Source of the DNA: a virus
Reading direction: 5' to 3' (one strand)
Virus record (IMG/VR): IMGVR_UViG_3300035698_020136
Coordinates: 1-33,425 of that record
DNA length: 33,425 bases
Position 1 is the stretch's first letter; every line of letters begins with the position of its first letter. This document shows, in pieces, positions 21,089 to 30,708 of this stretch. The notes under the pieces were generated by a model. That model ran no database searches. It had not been told where the DNA came from and worked only from the letters and a program-made list of their open reading frames with translations. A program made the position numbers and the translations under genes.

Positions 21089-23649
21089 TGCAGACCTTAG
21101 GTTTGAAAATAAAGGGTTTAATCACTAACCCTAACACTTTAGATGAGGATATAATCAATGGAGCATTATCTTATGCTGATAACATTGTCATAACTAAAGA
21201 TAACATTGCTGAATCAAGGAGAGGTTTTTCTAAGTTTAATGAATACTTAGAACTAGGATCAGCTACTGGGACAATTGACAACTTATACTCTTATCAAAGC
21301 ACTATAATAGCTCATCACAGTACTTCTCTATCTAAAGATGACGGTGTTGGAGGATGGACAGCTCTTACAGGTACTTTTACAAGCCCCTCTGATTATAAGA
21401 TGAGATCTGTTGAAGAAAATGAGAATCTTTATGTAGCTACTTCATCTGGAGTAAAAAAGTTAGATAGTATTACCTCAGAATTTTATGATGCTGGAGTAAT
21501 AGCTAGTTTAGATGGTTTTGGCTCAACAAGTGGAACTACAGGTTGGTTTACAACAAGTAAAGCGGTAGCCTACAGAATGGTTTGGACTAGAGAGGATGTT
21601 AATGAAAACTTAGTAATTGGAGCTCCAAGTTCAAGATTCACAGTAGTGAACAGTTCTGGTGACACATCAAATGTAAAGCTTACTTTTTTAATACCAAGTA
21701 CAATAACAACTTCTTATCAATATCAGATATATAGAAGTCCTATGACTGAAACCATACTTGATGAACCTACTGATGAAATGCAGCTAATATTATCAGGTAA
21801 CCCATCTTCAGCTGAAATTACTGCTGGTGAAATGGTTATTCTTGATAATGTCTCTGATTCATTAAAAGGAGCGTTTTTATATACAAGCCCTTCACAAGAA
21901 GGAGCTGTCAACGCAAATTATGAACCACCTTTATGTAAAGATATGACTTCTTTTAAAAATCATGTCTTTTATGGTAATACTGAAACAAAATATACCTACA
22001 GTACTTCTCTTTTAGGGACAGGATCCGGTGGTCTTGATGTTAATGATGTTATAATAATTGCAGGAACAACGTATACAGGAGCTGCTGCTGAAGATTCTGC
22101 AGCTGCAGAATTTGAAGTATTTTCTACAGCTAGTCCAGCATCTGATATTGAATCTACAGCTTTATCTTTAGTAAGAGTAATAAATAAATATGCAAGTAAT
22201 ACTAGTATATATGCTTATTATATGTCTGGGTATGATGATCTACCAGGAAAAATAAGATTTCAGTCTCGTACTCTAGGAGCTGATGTTTTTTATATCACTT
22301 CTACTGCAGGCGACGCTTGGTCACCAACACTCCCAGCTTCAGGAACAACAGAACCAGCTAGTAATGATGCTAAAATAAATAGAGTGTACATATCTAAAGA
22401 TCATCAGCCTGAGTCAGTACCTCTACTAAACTATATAGACGTTGGATCTGCTAATAAGGCTATACTTAGAATATTATCTCTAAGAGAATCTGTATTCATA
22501 TTTAAAGAGGATGGTATTTACAAAATTACTGGTGAAAACATCAATAACTTTAGAGCTACACTTCATGATAATACTACAGAAATCTTAGCTCCAGACTCAG
22601 CTGTTGTTTTTAATAACACTGTGTTTTGTATGAGTCTTCAAGGAGTAATTTCAGTATCAGAATCAAGTGTTGCTGTTGTTTCTCGTAGTATTGAACAAGA
22701 ATTGCTCGAGTTAATCCAATTTGATAATTTCGGTACAACAACTTTTGGAGTATCCTACGAATCTGAAAGGAGTTACATATTATTTTGTCAAAATGCAAAT
22801 ACTAATGATTTTCCAATACAAGCTTATGTCTTTAACTCTTTCACAAACACTTGGGTAAGATGGACTTTTTCAGCCACATGTGGATTCGTAAGTCCGGTCA
22901 ATGATAAACTATACTTGGGTGGTAAAGAAGCTGGTTATGAACAATACTGGGTATACAGAGAAAGAAAGACGTTTACAATAAGTGATTTTGTAGATGATGA
23001 CTGGGGTATTACTATAGATTATGTAATATCTGTAAGCGGTACTACAACAGTGCTACAAGTAAACAGAACTCTAAACTGTGTGCTAGGTTATTATATAGTG
23101 CAAACAGATGCCGGAAGTCAGGCAACAGCTATTGGTAAGATTACCAAAATTGACACAGCTACAAAGTATGTGACAGTGACTGTATCAAGCACGAGAGTTT
23201 TTGATAACAATCCTTCCAATTTAACTAATGTTTATAAGCCTATTACTTGTCGAGCTAAATATGTAATGAATACTGCAGGTAATCCAGGATTAGTCAAACA
23301 ATTTAGAGAAGCATCATTTTTCTTTAGAAATGATACTTCATCAGAATTGACTATAGGCTATGAGACGTCTTTAAGACCAGGCTATGAGTCTACTGCGAGT
23401 CAGGTCTATAACATAGGTCTCTGGGGGCAAGGAAATTGGGGAGATCAATCGTGGGGTGGTGTAGATGACACTTACTTCCAACCTTTAAGAGTTGGAGTAC
23501 CCCGTAATAAACAGAGATGTATAGGTATATCTTTTAGTGTGGAGAGTGCTAATGCTTTTTCACCTTTTGCACTAGCTGGAGTATCGGCACAATTTGAAAC
23601 AATAAGTGAACGAATTCCTTATAAGGGGAGAGTATCAGGAAATGGCTAA
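21088..23649 (+). CDS. Tail tube/stabilisation-like protein (tail hub of a podovirus)
   Basis: At 853 residues this is the largest protein in the window. It opens with DEDIINGALSYADNIVITKDNIAESRRGFSKF (about 19-50), a pattern seen at the start of podovirus tail-tube B or P22 gp10-like stabilisation proteins. Beta-propeller-like repeats follow, and the segment VPLLNYIDVGSANKAILRILSLRESVFIFKEDGIYKITG (about 450-490) is typical of the same group. The end has Gly/Trp-rich strands (GQGNWGDQSWGG). It is coupled to the connector before it. The function call is by family resemblance. Confidence 0.7.
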   Translation: MQTLGLKIKGLITNPNTLDEDIINGALSYADNIVITKDNIAESRRGFSKFNEYLELGSATGTIDNLYSYQSTIIAHHSTSLSKDDGVGGWTALTGTFTSPSDYKMRSVEENENLYVATSSGVKKLDSITSEFYDAGVIASLDGFGSTSGTTGWFTTSKAVAYRMVWTREDVNENLVIGAPSSRFTVVNSSGDTSNVKLTFLIPSTITTSYQYQIYRSPMTETILDEPTDEMQLILSGNPSSAEITAGEMVILDNVSDSLKGAFLYTSPSQEGAVNANYEPPLCKDMTSFKNHVFYGNTETKYTYSTSLLGTGSGGLDVNDVIIIAGTTYTGAAAEDSAAAEFEVFSTASPASDIESTALSLVRVINKYASNTSIYAYYMSGYDDLPGKIRFQSRTLGADVFYITSTAGDAWSPTLPASGTTEPASNDAKINRVYISKDHQPESVPLLNYIDVGSANKAILRILSLRESVFIFKEDGIYKITGENINNFRATLHDNTTEILAPDSAVVFNNTVFCMSLQGVISVSESSVAVVSRSIEQELLELIQFDNFGTTTFGVSYESERSYILFCQNANTNDFPIQAYVFNSFTNTWVRWTFSATCGFVSPVNDKLYLGGKEAGYEQYWVYRERKTFTISDFVDDDWGITIDYVISVSGTTTVLQVNRTLNCVLGYYIVQTDAGSQATAIGKITKIDTATKYVTVTVSSTRVFDNNPSNLTNVYKPITCRAKYVMNTAGNPGLVKQFREASFFFRNDTSSELTIGYETSLRPGYESTASQVYNIGLWGQGNWGDQSWGGVDDTYFQPLRVGVPRNKQRCIGISFSVESANAFSPFALAGVSAQFETISERIPYKGRVSGNG

Positions 23650-24067
23650 GCTACCAACAACTAAAATGTTATCTAGAGAAGATATAAAGGATGCTCCGGA
23701 TTGGGTGAATAATCTTATTAACCCACTTAATTCTTTTATGGGAAGTGTGTATTATGCTTTAGATAATGATTTGACTTTTACAGAAAATATAGCTTCCGCT
23801 GTTAAAGTACTTAGCTTTACTACAAGATCTGATTACTCTTCAGCATCTCCTGTAGCAGATGGCTGGGTAGAACAGAAGATATTTAACCCTATTAAAACAA
23901 AACCTATTGGAGTAGTTATATCAGGTATTACAGATAAAACTTCTTATGCCACAATTACTGATCCTGTGTTTATCCATTGGACTTACTTAGATGGGTATAT
24001 AAGGATTCTTTATTGTACAGGCTTAAGTGATAGCACTAAATATGAATTAAACTTACTGATTTTTTAG
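23642..24067 (+). CDS. Small tail-associated beta-sandwich protein
   Basis: I start at the ATG at 23642, behind AAGGGGAGA; a longer frame begins only with GTG at 23606. The 141 residues have an N-terminal helix (DAPDWVNNLINPLNSFMGSVYYALDN). A beta region follows, ending in DPVFIHWTYLDGYIRILYCTGLSDSTKYELNLLIF. This layout is common for small proteins encoded next to podovirus tail genes. It overlaps the previous gene by 8 bases. Exact role unknown. Confidence 0.65.
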   Translation: MAKLPTTKMLSREDIKDAPDWVNNLINPLNSFMGSVYYALDNDLTFTENIASAVKVLSFTTRSDYSSASPVADGWVEQKIFNPIKTKPIGVVISGITDKTSYATITDPVFIHWTYLDGYIRILYCTGLSDSTKYELNLLIF

Positions 24068-24077
24068 GAGAAATAAA

Positions 24078-26174
24078 ATGGCTTATGAACTAAACCCATT
24101 AAAGAAAGATGAAAAATTACTTAAAGGTGATGAAGGGGAAGAAGCTAAGATACTTACTCAAACTGAAGGTGTGATGACTCCTGGTGGAGCACAAGACACA
24201 AGTCAGCTGGGTACGGGTCAAGTAGCTCCTACTGGTGGGCAAGATGTATCTACTCAACAAAAATATGCTGATATTAATAGAGAAAAAGCTGTTGACTTAG
24301 CTAAAAAAACCGGTGGAATGTTGAGGGGAGATATTACTTCAGCACAGGCAGCTTTAACAGCTGCTGGTGAACAATACAAACAAGATATTGAAGCAGGCAC
24401 TAATAAATTAGATCAACCTTTCTACAAAAAAGCTAGTGATTTGTTAACAAATCAAAAAATAGCCCCAACACCTTCTTATGCTCCACCAAATATTTATGCT
24501 CCTATACAGTCTAATGAACAATTCACCGGTCAAGAAAAAATTGTTAGTTCAATGCCGGTTAAGACATCTTCACCTATTATAAGTATAAAGCCAGTGCAGA
24601 AAAGGAATCCTAATAATATTGTGAGCATAATGCCTTTTGGTGGACCTGAAAGAATGGAACCAATTATTAAGACAACACCTATCAGTAAAACAGAGGCTAT
24701 AGAGCCTATAGTTAGTACAATGCCAGTTAATACAACACCTGCTATTTCCTCAGATCCTGTACAGATAATACCTGTTCAAGAACCACCTATAGAAGGTCCT
24801 CCTCCAAAAACTGAATTAGAATTAAGTATAGAGGAATTTTTAGCTGATCAGGAAAACTTAGATCAATTCAATAGTCTTTATAATGCTGAATATAATCCTG
24901 AAAGATATATACAAGGTCAAGACTATTATGCAGAAGCTAACAGACAAGCTGAAAAAGCTCAAGCATCTGCTAAGTTAATAGAGGACATGGCTGGAAGACA
25001 AGAATTGATTGCTAGAACTTATAATAGACCTTCAGGTAGATTTTCTGCAGGAACTTTAGCACTTGATGAAGCCTTACTCTCTTCAAACCCTGAAGCTTAC
25101 GGTGAACTTCAAACAGCTGCTGACACAAGTCTAGGACTCCCTGGACAGATAAAAGATATAACTGAACAATCTTTAAGTGATTATTTAGCCGGTAAAGAAA
25201 CCTCAGATCTTACTCGTCAACAAATGAGAGAACAATTTGACCTAACGAGAGAAGAGCAAGAAATTAGAGATAGATCTGATGCTATGAAATCTCAAGCACA
25301 GGGTGATTATGAGAACTATTTAAAATATGTTCAGGATGCTTATGGTGTACAAGAAGGAATTTCAGCTACTAATTATTTTGATACCCCACAAGATTATGCT
25401 AATATACAAGCTCAAAATGTAGCTACCGCTGAAGATTATGCTAGAATGCAAGCTCTTGAAGAACTTACGGGTGGACTCGGAACACTTACTCCTTTTTCAG
25501 AACAAGCTGGTCAATATTCACAGTATATAAATCCTGCTGATGATTTTAGACGAGCTGAATTTGAATCAAAAGTTAAGGATACAAAAATAAATAGAGTCAA
25601 TGCAGCAGCAGCAGAACGAGCTAGATTAGAAGCTATAGCTAGAGCTGAGCAGGATGCTGAAGATGTTGAGTCAGAAGCAAATCAGAAATCAAAAGGAGCT
25701 GTTATTGGAGGAGGGATTGGATACACTATAGGTGGACCTGGAGGAGCTGCAGTAGGTGCCGTTGTAGGACATACTATTTCAAATATAGTGTGCTTTGACC
25801 CGGCAACACCTGTTGAAATGTTAGACCGATCTACAAAAGCTATAAAAGATATTGAAGTTGGGGATATTTTATATGAGGGTGGTAAAGTCTATACTATTTC
25901 TAAACACATGAACAGTCACCAGATGTTTGATTATGAAGGTGTCTTAGTTACAGGAAAGCATGCTGTAAAAGAAGATGGTTTGTGGATAAGAGTAGAAAAT
26001 TCTAAACTTGCCAATATTTCTAAAAAATCTTGTGATCTAGTTATATCTTTATGTTCAGAAGAGCATTTAATTATATCTAAAGGCATTATTTTTAGTGATT
26101 ATGCTGAAATAGATAATGATCAGGGTCTTACAGATGAACAATGTCTGGTTATAAAAAATATAGGAGTTAAGTAG
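24078..26174 (+). CDS. Probable internal/ejection protein with a C-terminal Hint (hedgehog/intein-like) domain
   Basis: The N-terminal 250 residues are flexible and contain three IVSxMP motifs (155, 181, 211) among Pro/Gln-rich sequence. A long helical middle (about 250-535) has Gln/Glu/Ala-rich coils. Residues 538-571 form a glycine zipper (GAVIGGGIGYTIGG, then GGAAVGAVVGH) able to insert into membranes. Directly after it Cys572 starts a Hint domain: CFDPATPVEML (block A), IKDIEVGDILYEGGKVYTI, then VTGKHAV with the T-x-x-H motif (block B). The final His-Asn and following Cys/Ser of a full intein are absent, so it may cleave without splicing. The position among ejection-type proteins suggests an internal virion protein; this is inferred. 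Confidence 0.8.
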   Translation: MAYELNPLKKDEKLLKGDEGEEAKILTQTEGVMTPGGAQDTSQLGTGQVAPTGGQDVSTQQKYADINREKAVDLAKKTGGMLRGDITSAQAALTAAGEQYKQDIEAGTNKLDQPFYKKASDLLTNQKIAPTPSYAPPNIYAPIQSNEQFTGQEKIVSSMPVKTSSPIISIKPVQKRNPNNIVSIMPFGGPERMEPIIKTTPISKTEAIEPIVSTMPVNTTPAISSDPVQIIPVQEPPIEGPPPKTELELSIEEFLADQENLDQFNSLYNAEYNPERYIQGQDYYAEANRQAEKAQASAKLIEDMAGRQELIARTYNRPSGRFSAGTLALDEALLSSNPEAYGELQTAADTSLGLPGQIKDITEQSLSDYLAGKETSDLTRQQMREQFDLTREEQEIRDRSDAMKSQAQGDYENYLKYVQDAYGVQEGISATNYFDTPQDYANIQAQNVATAEDYARMQALEELTGGLGTLTPFSEQAGQYSQYINPADDFRRAEFESKVKDTKINRVNAAAAERARLEAIARAEQDAEDVESEANQKSKGAVIGGGIGYTIGGPGGAAVGAVVGHTISNIVCFDPATPVEMLDRSTKAIKDIEVGDILYEGGKVYTISKHMNSHQMFDYEGVLVTGKHAVKEDGLWIRVENSKLANISKKSCDLVISLCSEEHLIISKGIIFSDYAEIDNDQGLTDEQCLVIKNIGVK

Positions 26175-26500
26175 TGTTTGATAGTTATTTGAAAGAAAAA
26201 GAAAATTTAGATACTTATACAAATGATCATGGCTTCGCAGCTTATAATGTGAATAAGATATCTAAAATAATGGATATTGGAGATTTTTATATAAAACCAG
26301 AACATCGTAATAATATTAACTCGGTAAATCTTTTTAATGAGATTGTAGAACTAGCTAAAACTAAAAAGTGTACAAAAGTCACGGCAATGGTAGATACAAC
26401 TCAAACTAAAGTAGAACTTAGTTTAAAAGCGTTGCTTAAAGTAAATTTTAAATTGAGCCATCTTGATGGTGAGGCTATTTATTTTTATCAGAATATATAG
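26174..26500 (+). CDS. Small GNAT-fold-like protein, acetyl-CoA site degenerate
   Basis: The start is GTG at 26174, overlapping the preceding TAG by one base, with TAGGAG at proper distance. The 108 residues match the N-acetyltransferase core: DFYIKPEHR (37-45), a helix VNLFNEIVELAKTKKCTKV, a strand VTAMVD, then a helix and a final strand. The acetyl-CoA loop, normally RxxGxG, reads RNNINS (45-50), lacking both glycines, so it may not be active. Small GNAT-like proteins occur in the internal-protein clusters of several podoviruses. Structural reuse of the fold is as likely as catalysis. Confidence 0.65.
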   Translation: MFDSYLKEKENLDTYTNDHGFAAYNVNKISKIMDIGDFYIKPEHRNNINSVNLFNEIVELAKTKKCTKVTAMVDTTQTKVELSLKALLKVNFKLSHLDGEAIYFYQNI

Positions 26501-26509
26501 GAGTATTAA

Positions 26510-26785
26510 ATGGAATATAAAAATGTTATATACACAGAAGCAGAGTATAGGAACTTTGGCGAGGCACTGCTAGGAGCTGCTCCTGAGTTAGATGCTGAGT
26601 TAGAGGATCAAGATGTTATTGACATGTACAATGAGATAAAAGAAAAAACTCCAGATATTAATCCTGAACAAATAGTTAAAATGACATCTCAGATAGCTTT
26701 AAGAGTAAAAGATGAGCTTGCTTCAGGAACAACAGAAGAAGGTGCTGAAACTAATATAGCAGCTCTAACTAGTTTAGGAGAATAA
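26510..26785 (+). CDS. Small acidic helical protein, unknown
   Basis: The 91-residue protein is acidic and helical (EALLGAAPELDAELEDQDVIDMYNEIKE, then PEQIVKMTSQIALRVKDEL) with a short flexible end. It lies 9 bases after the GNAT-like gene and 1 base before the next virion gene. No family recognised. It could be a minor internal protein or a chaperone for its neighbours. Confidence 0.58.
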   Translation: MEYKNVIYTEAEYRNFGEALLGAAPELDAELEDQDVIDMYNEIKEKTPDINPEQIVKMTSQIALRVKDELASGTTEEGAETNIAALTSLGE

Positions 26786-26786
26786 G

Positions 26787-27986
26787 ATGGGCGTTTTTCA
26801 AAGTATTACTGATGGGCTGGGATTAACACAGTATAGTAAACAAGAGAAAGCTACTGCAGATGCAGCCGCACAGTTTGCTGGACTTGAAATTCCTAAAATA
26901 TCTGATATGGAACTGCAGAGGTTAGTAAGTGCTGGTGAAATTACTCCAGAATTAGCAGAAATTATCAAATTAGAAAATAATGCCTTTAAAGATATTTATG
27001 TTGATCCTCGCTTAAAAGCTCAACAAACAAAATCTTTAGAAGGTGTCCAAGAGATTGCCGAAACTGGGATGACTGCACAAGATCGTGCCGACCTTGCTAA
27101 AATATCTGCAGAAGAATCTCAGGCTGCAAGGGGACAACGGGAATCTATTATACAACAAGCTCAAATGAGAGGACTGTCTGGATCAGGTTTAGAGTTAGCT
27201 CAACAAATAGCTAATCAACAAGGATCTGCAACTAGAAGATCTGCAAGAGATACTGAAGTAGCTGGACAAGCTTCAGGAAGAAGAATAGCTGCTCTTGAGC
27301 AAGCCGGTGAAATGGCTGGACAGATGAGAGGTCAAGAATATGGAGAGCAAGCAGATGTTGCTAAAGCACAACAACTAATAGAGCAATTTAATGTGCAGAA
27401 TACTCAGCAACAATTATCACAAAGAGCAGCAGCTCAAAATGCAGCAGCAGCTCAAAACTTAGCTGCTAGACAAGACTTAATGAATAAGAATGTTGGTTTT
27501 ACAAATCAAGAAGAACTATACAGATCTCAAATCCCTCAAATGAATTTTCAAAATAAATTAGCTCTAGCTAATGCAAAAGCTGGAGGGGATACTCAAATGG
27601 CTAACATGTATGGGGAACAATCTAAGACAGGTCTCGGAGGAGCAGCAGGATTCGCTGGAGCCGCTGCAATGTTAGCAGCTTCTGATACTTCTGTTAAAGA
27701 AGACATCAGCTCTTCTAATGAAGACGTTGATAAATTCCTTGAAGACCTTACAGGTTACAGCTTTAGATACAAGCCAGAATATGTTGAGAAAGGAATTGGA
27801 TCAAGAGGTAATAAAGTAGGTGTTATGGCACAAGATATAGAAAAAATATTACCAAGAGCAGTTGAAGAGCATGATATTGACGGTGAGAATATTAAGATGC
27901 TTAATAACAAAGAATTATTACCTGCTGTGTTAGCTGGTGTAGGTAGGTTAAGTGACCGCTTATCTAAAGTAGAGGAGAAAAAATAA
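26787..27986 (+). CDS. Probable internal virion protein with a C-terminal S74-like autoprotease/chaperone domain
   Basis: Residues 100-240 are Ala/Gln/Arg-rich helices (ARGQRESIIQQAQMRGLSGSG, then QQLSQRAAAQNAAAAQNLAARQ). A small Gly/Ala patch follows (GGAAGFAGAAAMLAA, about 283-297). Residues 299-399 match the S74 family: Ser299 and Lys304 in SDTSVKEDI, the Ser-Lys pair with the canonical spacing of 5; then LEDLTGYSFRYKPE, VGVMAQDIEKILP, a KELLPAVLAGV helix and a terminal coil. In fibres this domain folds the trimer and then cuts itself off just before the serine. Here it is attached to a helical protein of the ejection type. The domain call is firm; the role is inferred. Confidence 0.82.
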   Translation: MGVFQSITDGLGLTQYSKQEKATADAAAQFAGLEIPKISDMELQRLVSAGEITPELAEIIKLENNAFKDIYVDPRLKAQQTKSLEGVQEIAETGMTAQDRADLAKISAEESQAARGQRESIIQQAQMRGLSGSGLELAQQIANQQGSATRRSARDTEVAGQASGRRIAALEQAGEMAGQMRGQEYGEQADVAKAQQLIEQFNVQNTQQQLSQRAAAQNAAAAQNLAARQDLMNKNVGFTNQEELYRSQIPQMNFQNKLALANAKAGGDTQMANMYGEQSKTGLGGAAGFAGAAAMLAASDTSVKEDISSSNEDVDKFLEDLTGYSFRYKPEYVEKGIGSRGNKVGVMAQDIEKILPRAVEEHDIDGENIKMLNNKELLPAVLAGVGRLSDRLSKVEEKK

Positions 27987-29344
27987 TGAATAACAACAAT
28001 ACAAATCCTTCTCTTTCACAAGGTTTGAGTTTTGAAGAACAGCTTAAAAGAATTATGGAGTTGAAGAAAGCTCAAGGTATGGAATCTTCACCCCAAGTGG
28101 ACTTGACTCAACCTGAACTTGGATTCAATCCTCAAGATTTAGCTGCAGTTTCTTCTGAAGGTCCTCCTCAACTAGATAGAGAAGCTATGCTCGAGGAATA
28201 TAGACAAAACCTTATGGAAAAAATGGCTTCTTCTCAAGAAAGAATGGATGCTGCTGAAGGTGACTACGCTAAATCTCAAGAAGCTGGGTCCGGATGGGGT
28301 GGAGGTGTAGCTAAAGGTTTAGGAGTGTTTGCTGACACTATGGCTGGAATGGCTGGACAAAAAGGTGGTTATACAAAAGGAGTTATGGGTCAAATTTCTG
28401 GAGAAAAAAAAGCTGGTAAAGAAAAGTATGATAAAGCTAAAGATAGAGAAGCTGGTTATGCAAAGGAATTCCAAAAGTTTGATAGCCAAGACACTATGGC
28501 TCTTAAGGTGAAAAATCTTAAAGAATCATTGGATCCTGCTTCAAAAGAATCAGAAGCTGCTAGAATATTTGCTAAAAAAGCTTATAATTTAGATATCCCA
28601 GAAGGAACTAACTCAGTTTTAGCTGAAAAATATATGAGAAGATATGCTGAAAAAAATAAGCTAGACAATATAGAAGCATGGAAAAAGAAAAGTTTTGACC
28701 AAAAAGAAAGATCTATTGAATCTACTAAAGAAGAGAAAGCTACTGCTCGTAAAGCAAAACTGGAAGCTCCTACTGAAGGAGAGAAAACCATGGATAGAGA
28801 GTTTGCTAAAAAATATACAAACTATCTAAAAGACAAAGGATCTATTGAACAGAACCGTAAGATTTTTAAAGATGTTATAAGTGATTTTGATAATGGAAAA
28901 CTTTCTTCTGGATGGCTGGAAGGAATAAAAACGGGCGCTGCAGAAATGGTAGGTTATAAAACAGATTTAGCTGGAGCAAAAAGAAAAGTAAGAGCTGCTG
29001 TACAAGCTATGATGAGACCTATCCTTGGTGGACAGTTTGCTGAGAAAGAAGGGGAGAGAGTAATCCAATCAGCATTTGGAGAATCATTCAGTTCAAAAGA
29101 CAACAAAGAAGCTCTTGAAAGAGAACTTGCAAAACTTGATGCTCAAGTTAAAACTTTTGAGAGTCAAGCTAAGTTTTTTAAAAAGGAAAGAACTCTTAGA
29201 GGCTGGGTACCTGAAGCAACTCCAGATGAAGCACCTGATGACGGTGGTAGAGGTTTTCCTATGCAACTTAGAAGAGATGGTGAAGTAGCTACAGTAAGCA
29301 ACGCTCAAGAACTAGAAGAAGCTAAACAAGAAGGTTGGCAATAA
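27986..29344 (+). CDS. Probable internal/ejection protein
   Basis: The 452 residues are highly charged and helical, with a short Gly-rich stretch (GSGWGGGVAKGLGVFADTMAGMAG, about 101-124) that could touch membrane. Long Lys/Glu coils follow (EKKAGKEKYDKAKDREAG). The part from about 270 to 390 holds a folded helical region (FAKKYTNYLKDKG, GAKRKVRAAVQAMMRPILGG, ERELAKLDAQVKTFESQ). No enzyme motif such as a transglycosylase glutamate motif is clear. It overlaps both neighbours by one base or codon, so the four large proteins 24078-30708 are coupled and probably enter the host together. Confidence 0.65.
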   Translation: MNNNNTNPSLSQGLSFEEQLKRIMELKKAQGMESSPQVDLTQPELGFNPQDLAAVSSEGPPQLDREAMLEEYRQNLMEKMASSQERMDAAEGDYAKSQEAGSGWGGGVAKGLGVFADTMAGMAGQKGGYTKGVMGQISGEKKAGKEKYDKAKDREAGYAKEFQKFDSQDTMALKVKNLKESLDPASKESEAARIFAKKAYNLDIPEGTNSVLAEKYMRRYAEKNKLDNIEAWKKKSFDQKERSIESTKEEKATARKAKLEAPTEGEKTMDREFAKKYTNYLKDKGSIEQNRKIFKDVISDFDNGKLSSGWLEGIKTGAAEMVGYKTDLAGAKRKVRAAVQAMMRPILGGQFAEKEGERVIQSAFGESFSSKDNKEALERELAKLDAQVKTFESQAKFFKKERTLRGWVPEATPDEAPDDGGRGFPMQLRRDGEVATVSNAQELEEAKQEGWQ

Positions 29345-30708
29345 TGGGCTGGAAAGATACCATTAAAAAAGAAGAATCTTCTTGGAGAGATACCGTTCAA
29401 AAAGAAGAGACTGAAGAAGATAAGCTTCTAGCTTTAGGTGAAGGACCTATTCGATCTCCAAAACAACAAGAAGAAGAAAAGTCATCTTGGAGAGATACCA
29501 TTCAAAAAGAACCTGAACCTAAATCTTCAGCTATAGAAGCTATTGCTGGTGGAATATCTGAAGGTGGCACTATGGGTTTTGCTGGTGAACTAACGGGTGG
29601 GATAAAAGCACTCGGTGAAAAGGTAGGACTAGTGGAAAGTAAACGTTCTGTTTTTGATGAAGATACTTTAGGTGCTGAATATCAAGCTCAGAGAGATTAC
29701 CATCAATCTTATCTGGATGACTTAGCGAAAGAAAGACCTGCTGAGTTTATAGGGGGTCAAGTAGTTGGAGGAGTAGGTAGTGCGTTAGCTACTGGTGGAG
29801 CTGGAGGTCTTGCAGCAAAAGCTGGGCTAACAGGAACTAAAGCTCTAATGGCTGCTGGAGCCTTAGAAGGTGGGGCTTATGGTCTAGGAACATCAAAAGC
29901 TGATTTATTAGAGGGAGAGTTTGGACAGGCTGCCTTAGACACAGGTAAAGGAGCTTTTACTGGAGCTGTTGTCCCAGCTATAGGGGGAGCTGCTGCTAAA
30001 GGTGTAAGAGCCGGAGCTAAAGGTAGTAAAAAAGCTTATGACACTTTATTAGGCTTATCTGGAGATACAAGTAAACTAAAAGTAAGTGGAGCTTCTAAAA
30101 TATTAGGTGTACCTGAGTCTAAGCTATCTGGAGAGATGGTAGATTATTTAAAGGCTAAAGGTTTAGGATCTAAAATAACTGGTACTGGGGGAGCTTCTAA
30201 AAAATCAATTATAGCTAGTATAAAGAAGGATATTGCAAATGCAGGTGATAATGATCTTATATCTAAACTTAAAACAGCTCAGAGTATTATGGAAGAGTCT
30301 AATCCTGCATTATTAAATCAATTCTTAAGAGGTAAAATAGATATAACAGATATAGGAGCGATGACTGCTTTTGGTCTTAAAGGAGCAGCTGTTAAAAGAG
30401 GGAGAGACGTAGTTGCTAATCAAGCTAAATTAAATGCTCCTGAAATAGCAAAAAGAGGTGAAAGTTTTGTACTAGGAGCAGAAAATGTTGCAAAGGATAT
30501 TGCAAATGCATATGAAGGTCAGGTATCCAAAGCTTATCTAAGAATACCTACTATTCAAGCACTTACAGATATGTCAAAAGGTACTAAGTATCAAAATGTT
30601 TTTGACCCAGAAGAAGATTCTCAATTAAATGCTGTAAAGCATAAAGTATTAATGGGTAAGGATCCTGAGTATAGAAAATTATATTTTGATCCAGAAGAAA
30701 AAGAATAG
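29344..30708 (+). CDS. Probable membrane-active internal/ejection protein
   Basis: I start at the ATG at 29344 (overlapping the previous TAA); an in-frame TTG lies 9 bases earlier. The 454-residue protein begins with three short repeats: GWKDTIKKEE, SSWRDTVQKEE and SSWRDTIQKEP. A long Gly/Ala-rich hydrophobic region (about residues 62-230: GGQVVGGVGSALATGGAGGLAAKAG, GALEGGAYGLG, GAVVPAIGGAAAKG) suggests several membrane-inserting hairpins. The C-terminal half is helical and soluble. This profile fits proteins that line a DNA-ejection channel in the cell envelope. No catalytic motif seen. Confidence 0.65.
   Translation: MGWKDTIKKEESSWRDTVQKEETEEDKLLALGEGPIRSPKQQEEEKSSWRDTIQKEPEPKSSAIEAIAGGISEGGTMGFAGELTGGIKALGEKVGLVESKRSVFDEDTLGAEYQAQRDYHQSYLDDLAKERPAEFIGGQVVGGVGSALATGGAGGLAAKAGLTGTKALMAAGALEGGAYGLGTSKADLLEGEFGQAALDTGKGAFTGAVVPAIGGAAAKGVRAGAKGSKKAYDTLLGLSGDTSKLKVSGASKILGVPESKLSGEMVDYLKAKGLGSKITGTGGASKKSIIASIKKDIANAGDNDLISKLKTAQSIMEESNPALLNQFLRGKIDITDIGAMTAFGLKGAAVKRGRDVVANQAKLNAPEIAKRGESFVLGAENVAKDIANAYEGQVSKAYLRIPTIQALTDMSKGTKYQNVFDPEEDSQLNAVKHKVLMGKDPEYRKLYFDPEEKE

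Noticed and set aside
25791-26174. A complete intein inserted in the ejection-type protein
   Set aside because: Blocks A and B are present but the terminal His-Asn and a following extein are absent; the frame simply ends, so splicing is not expected.
28329-28511. Extra plus-strand frame inside the ejection protein gene
   Set aside because: It is out of frame with a well-supported gene, lacks a ribosome site and has no motif; similar frames at 29076 and 29093 were dropped for the same reason.
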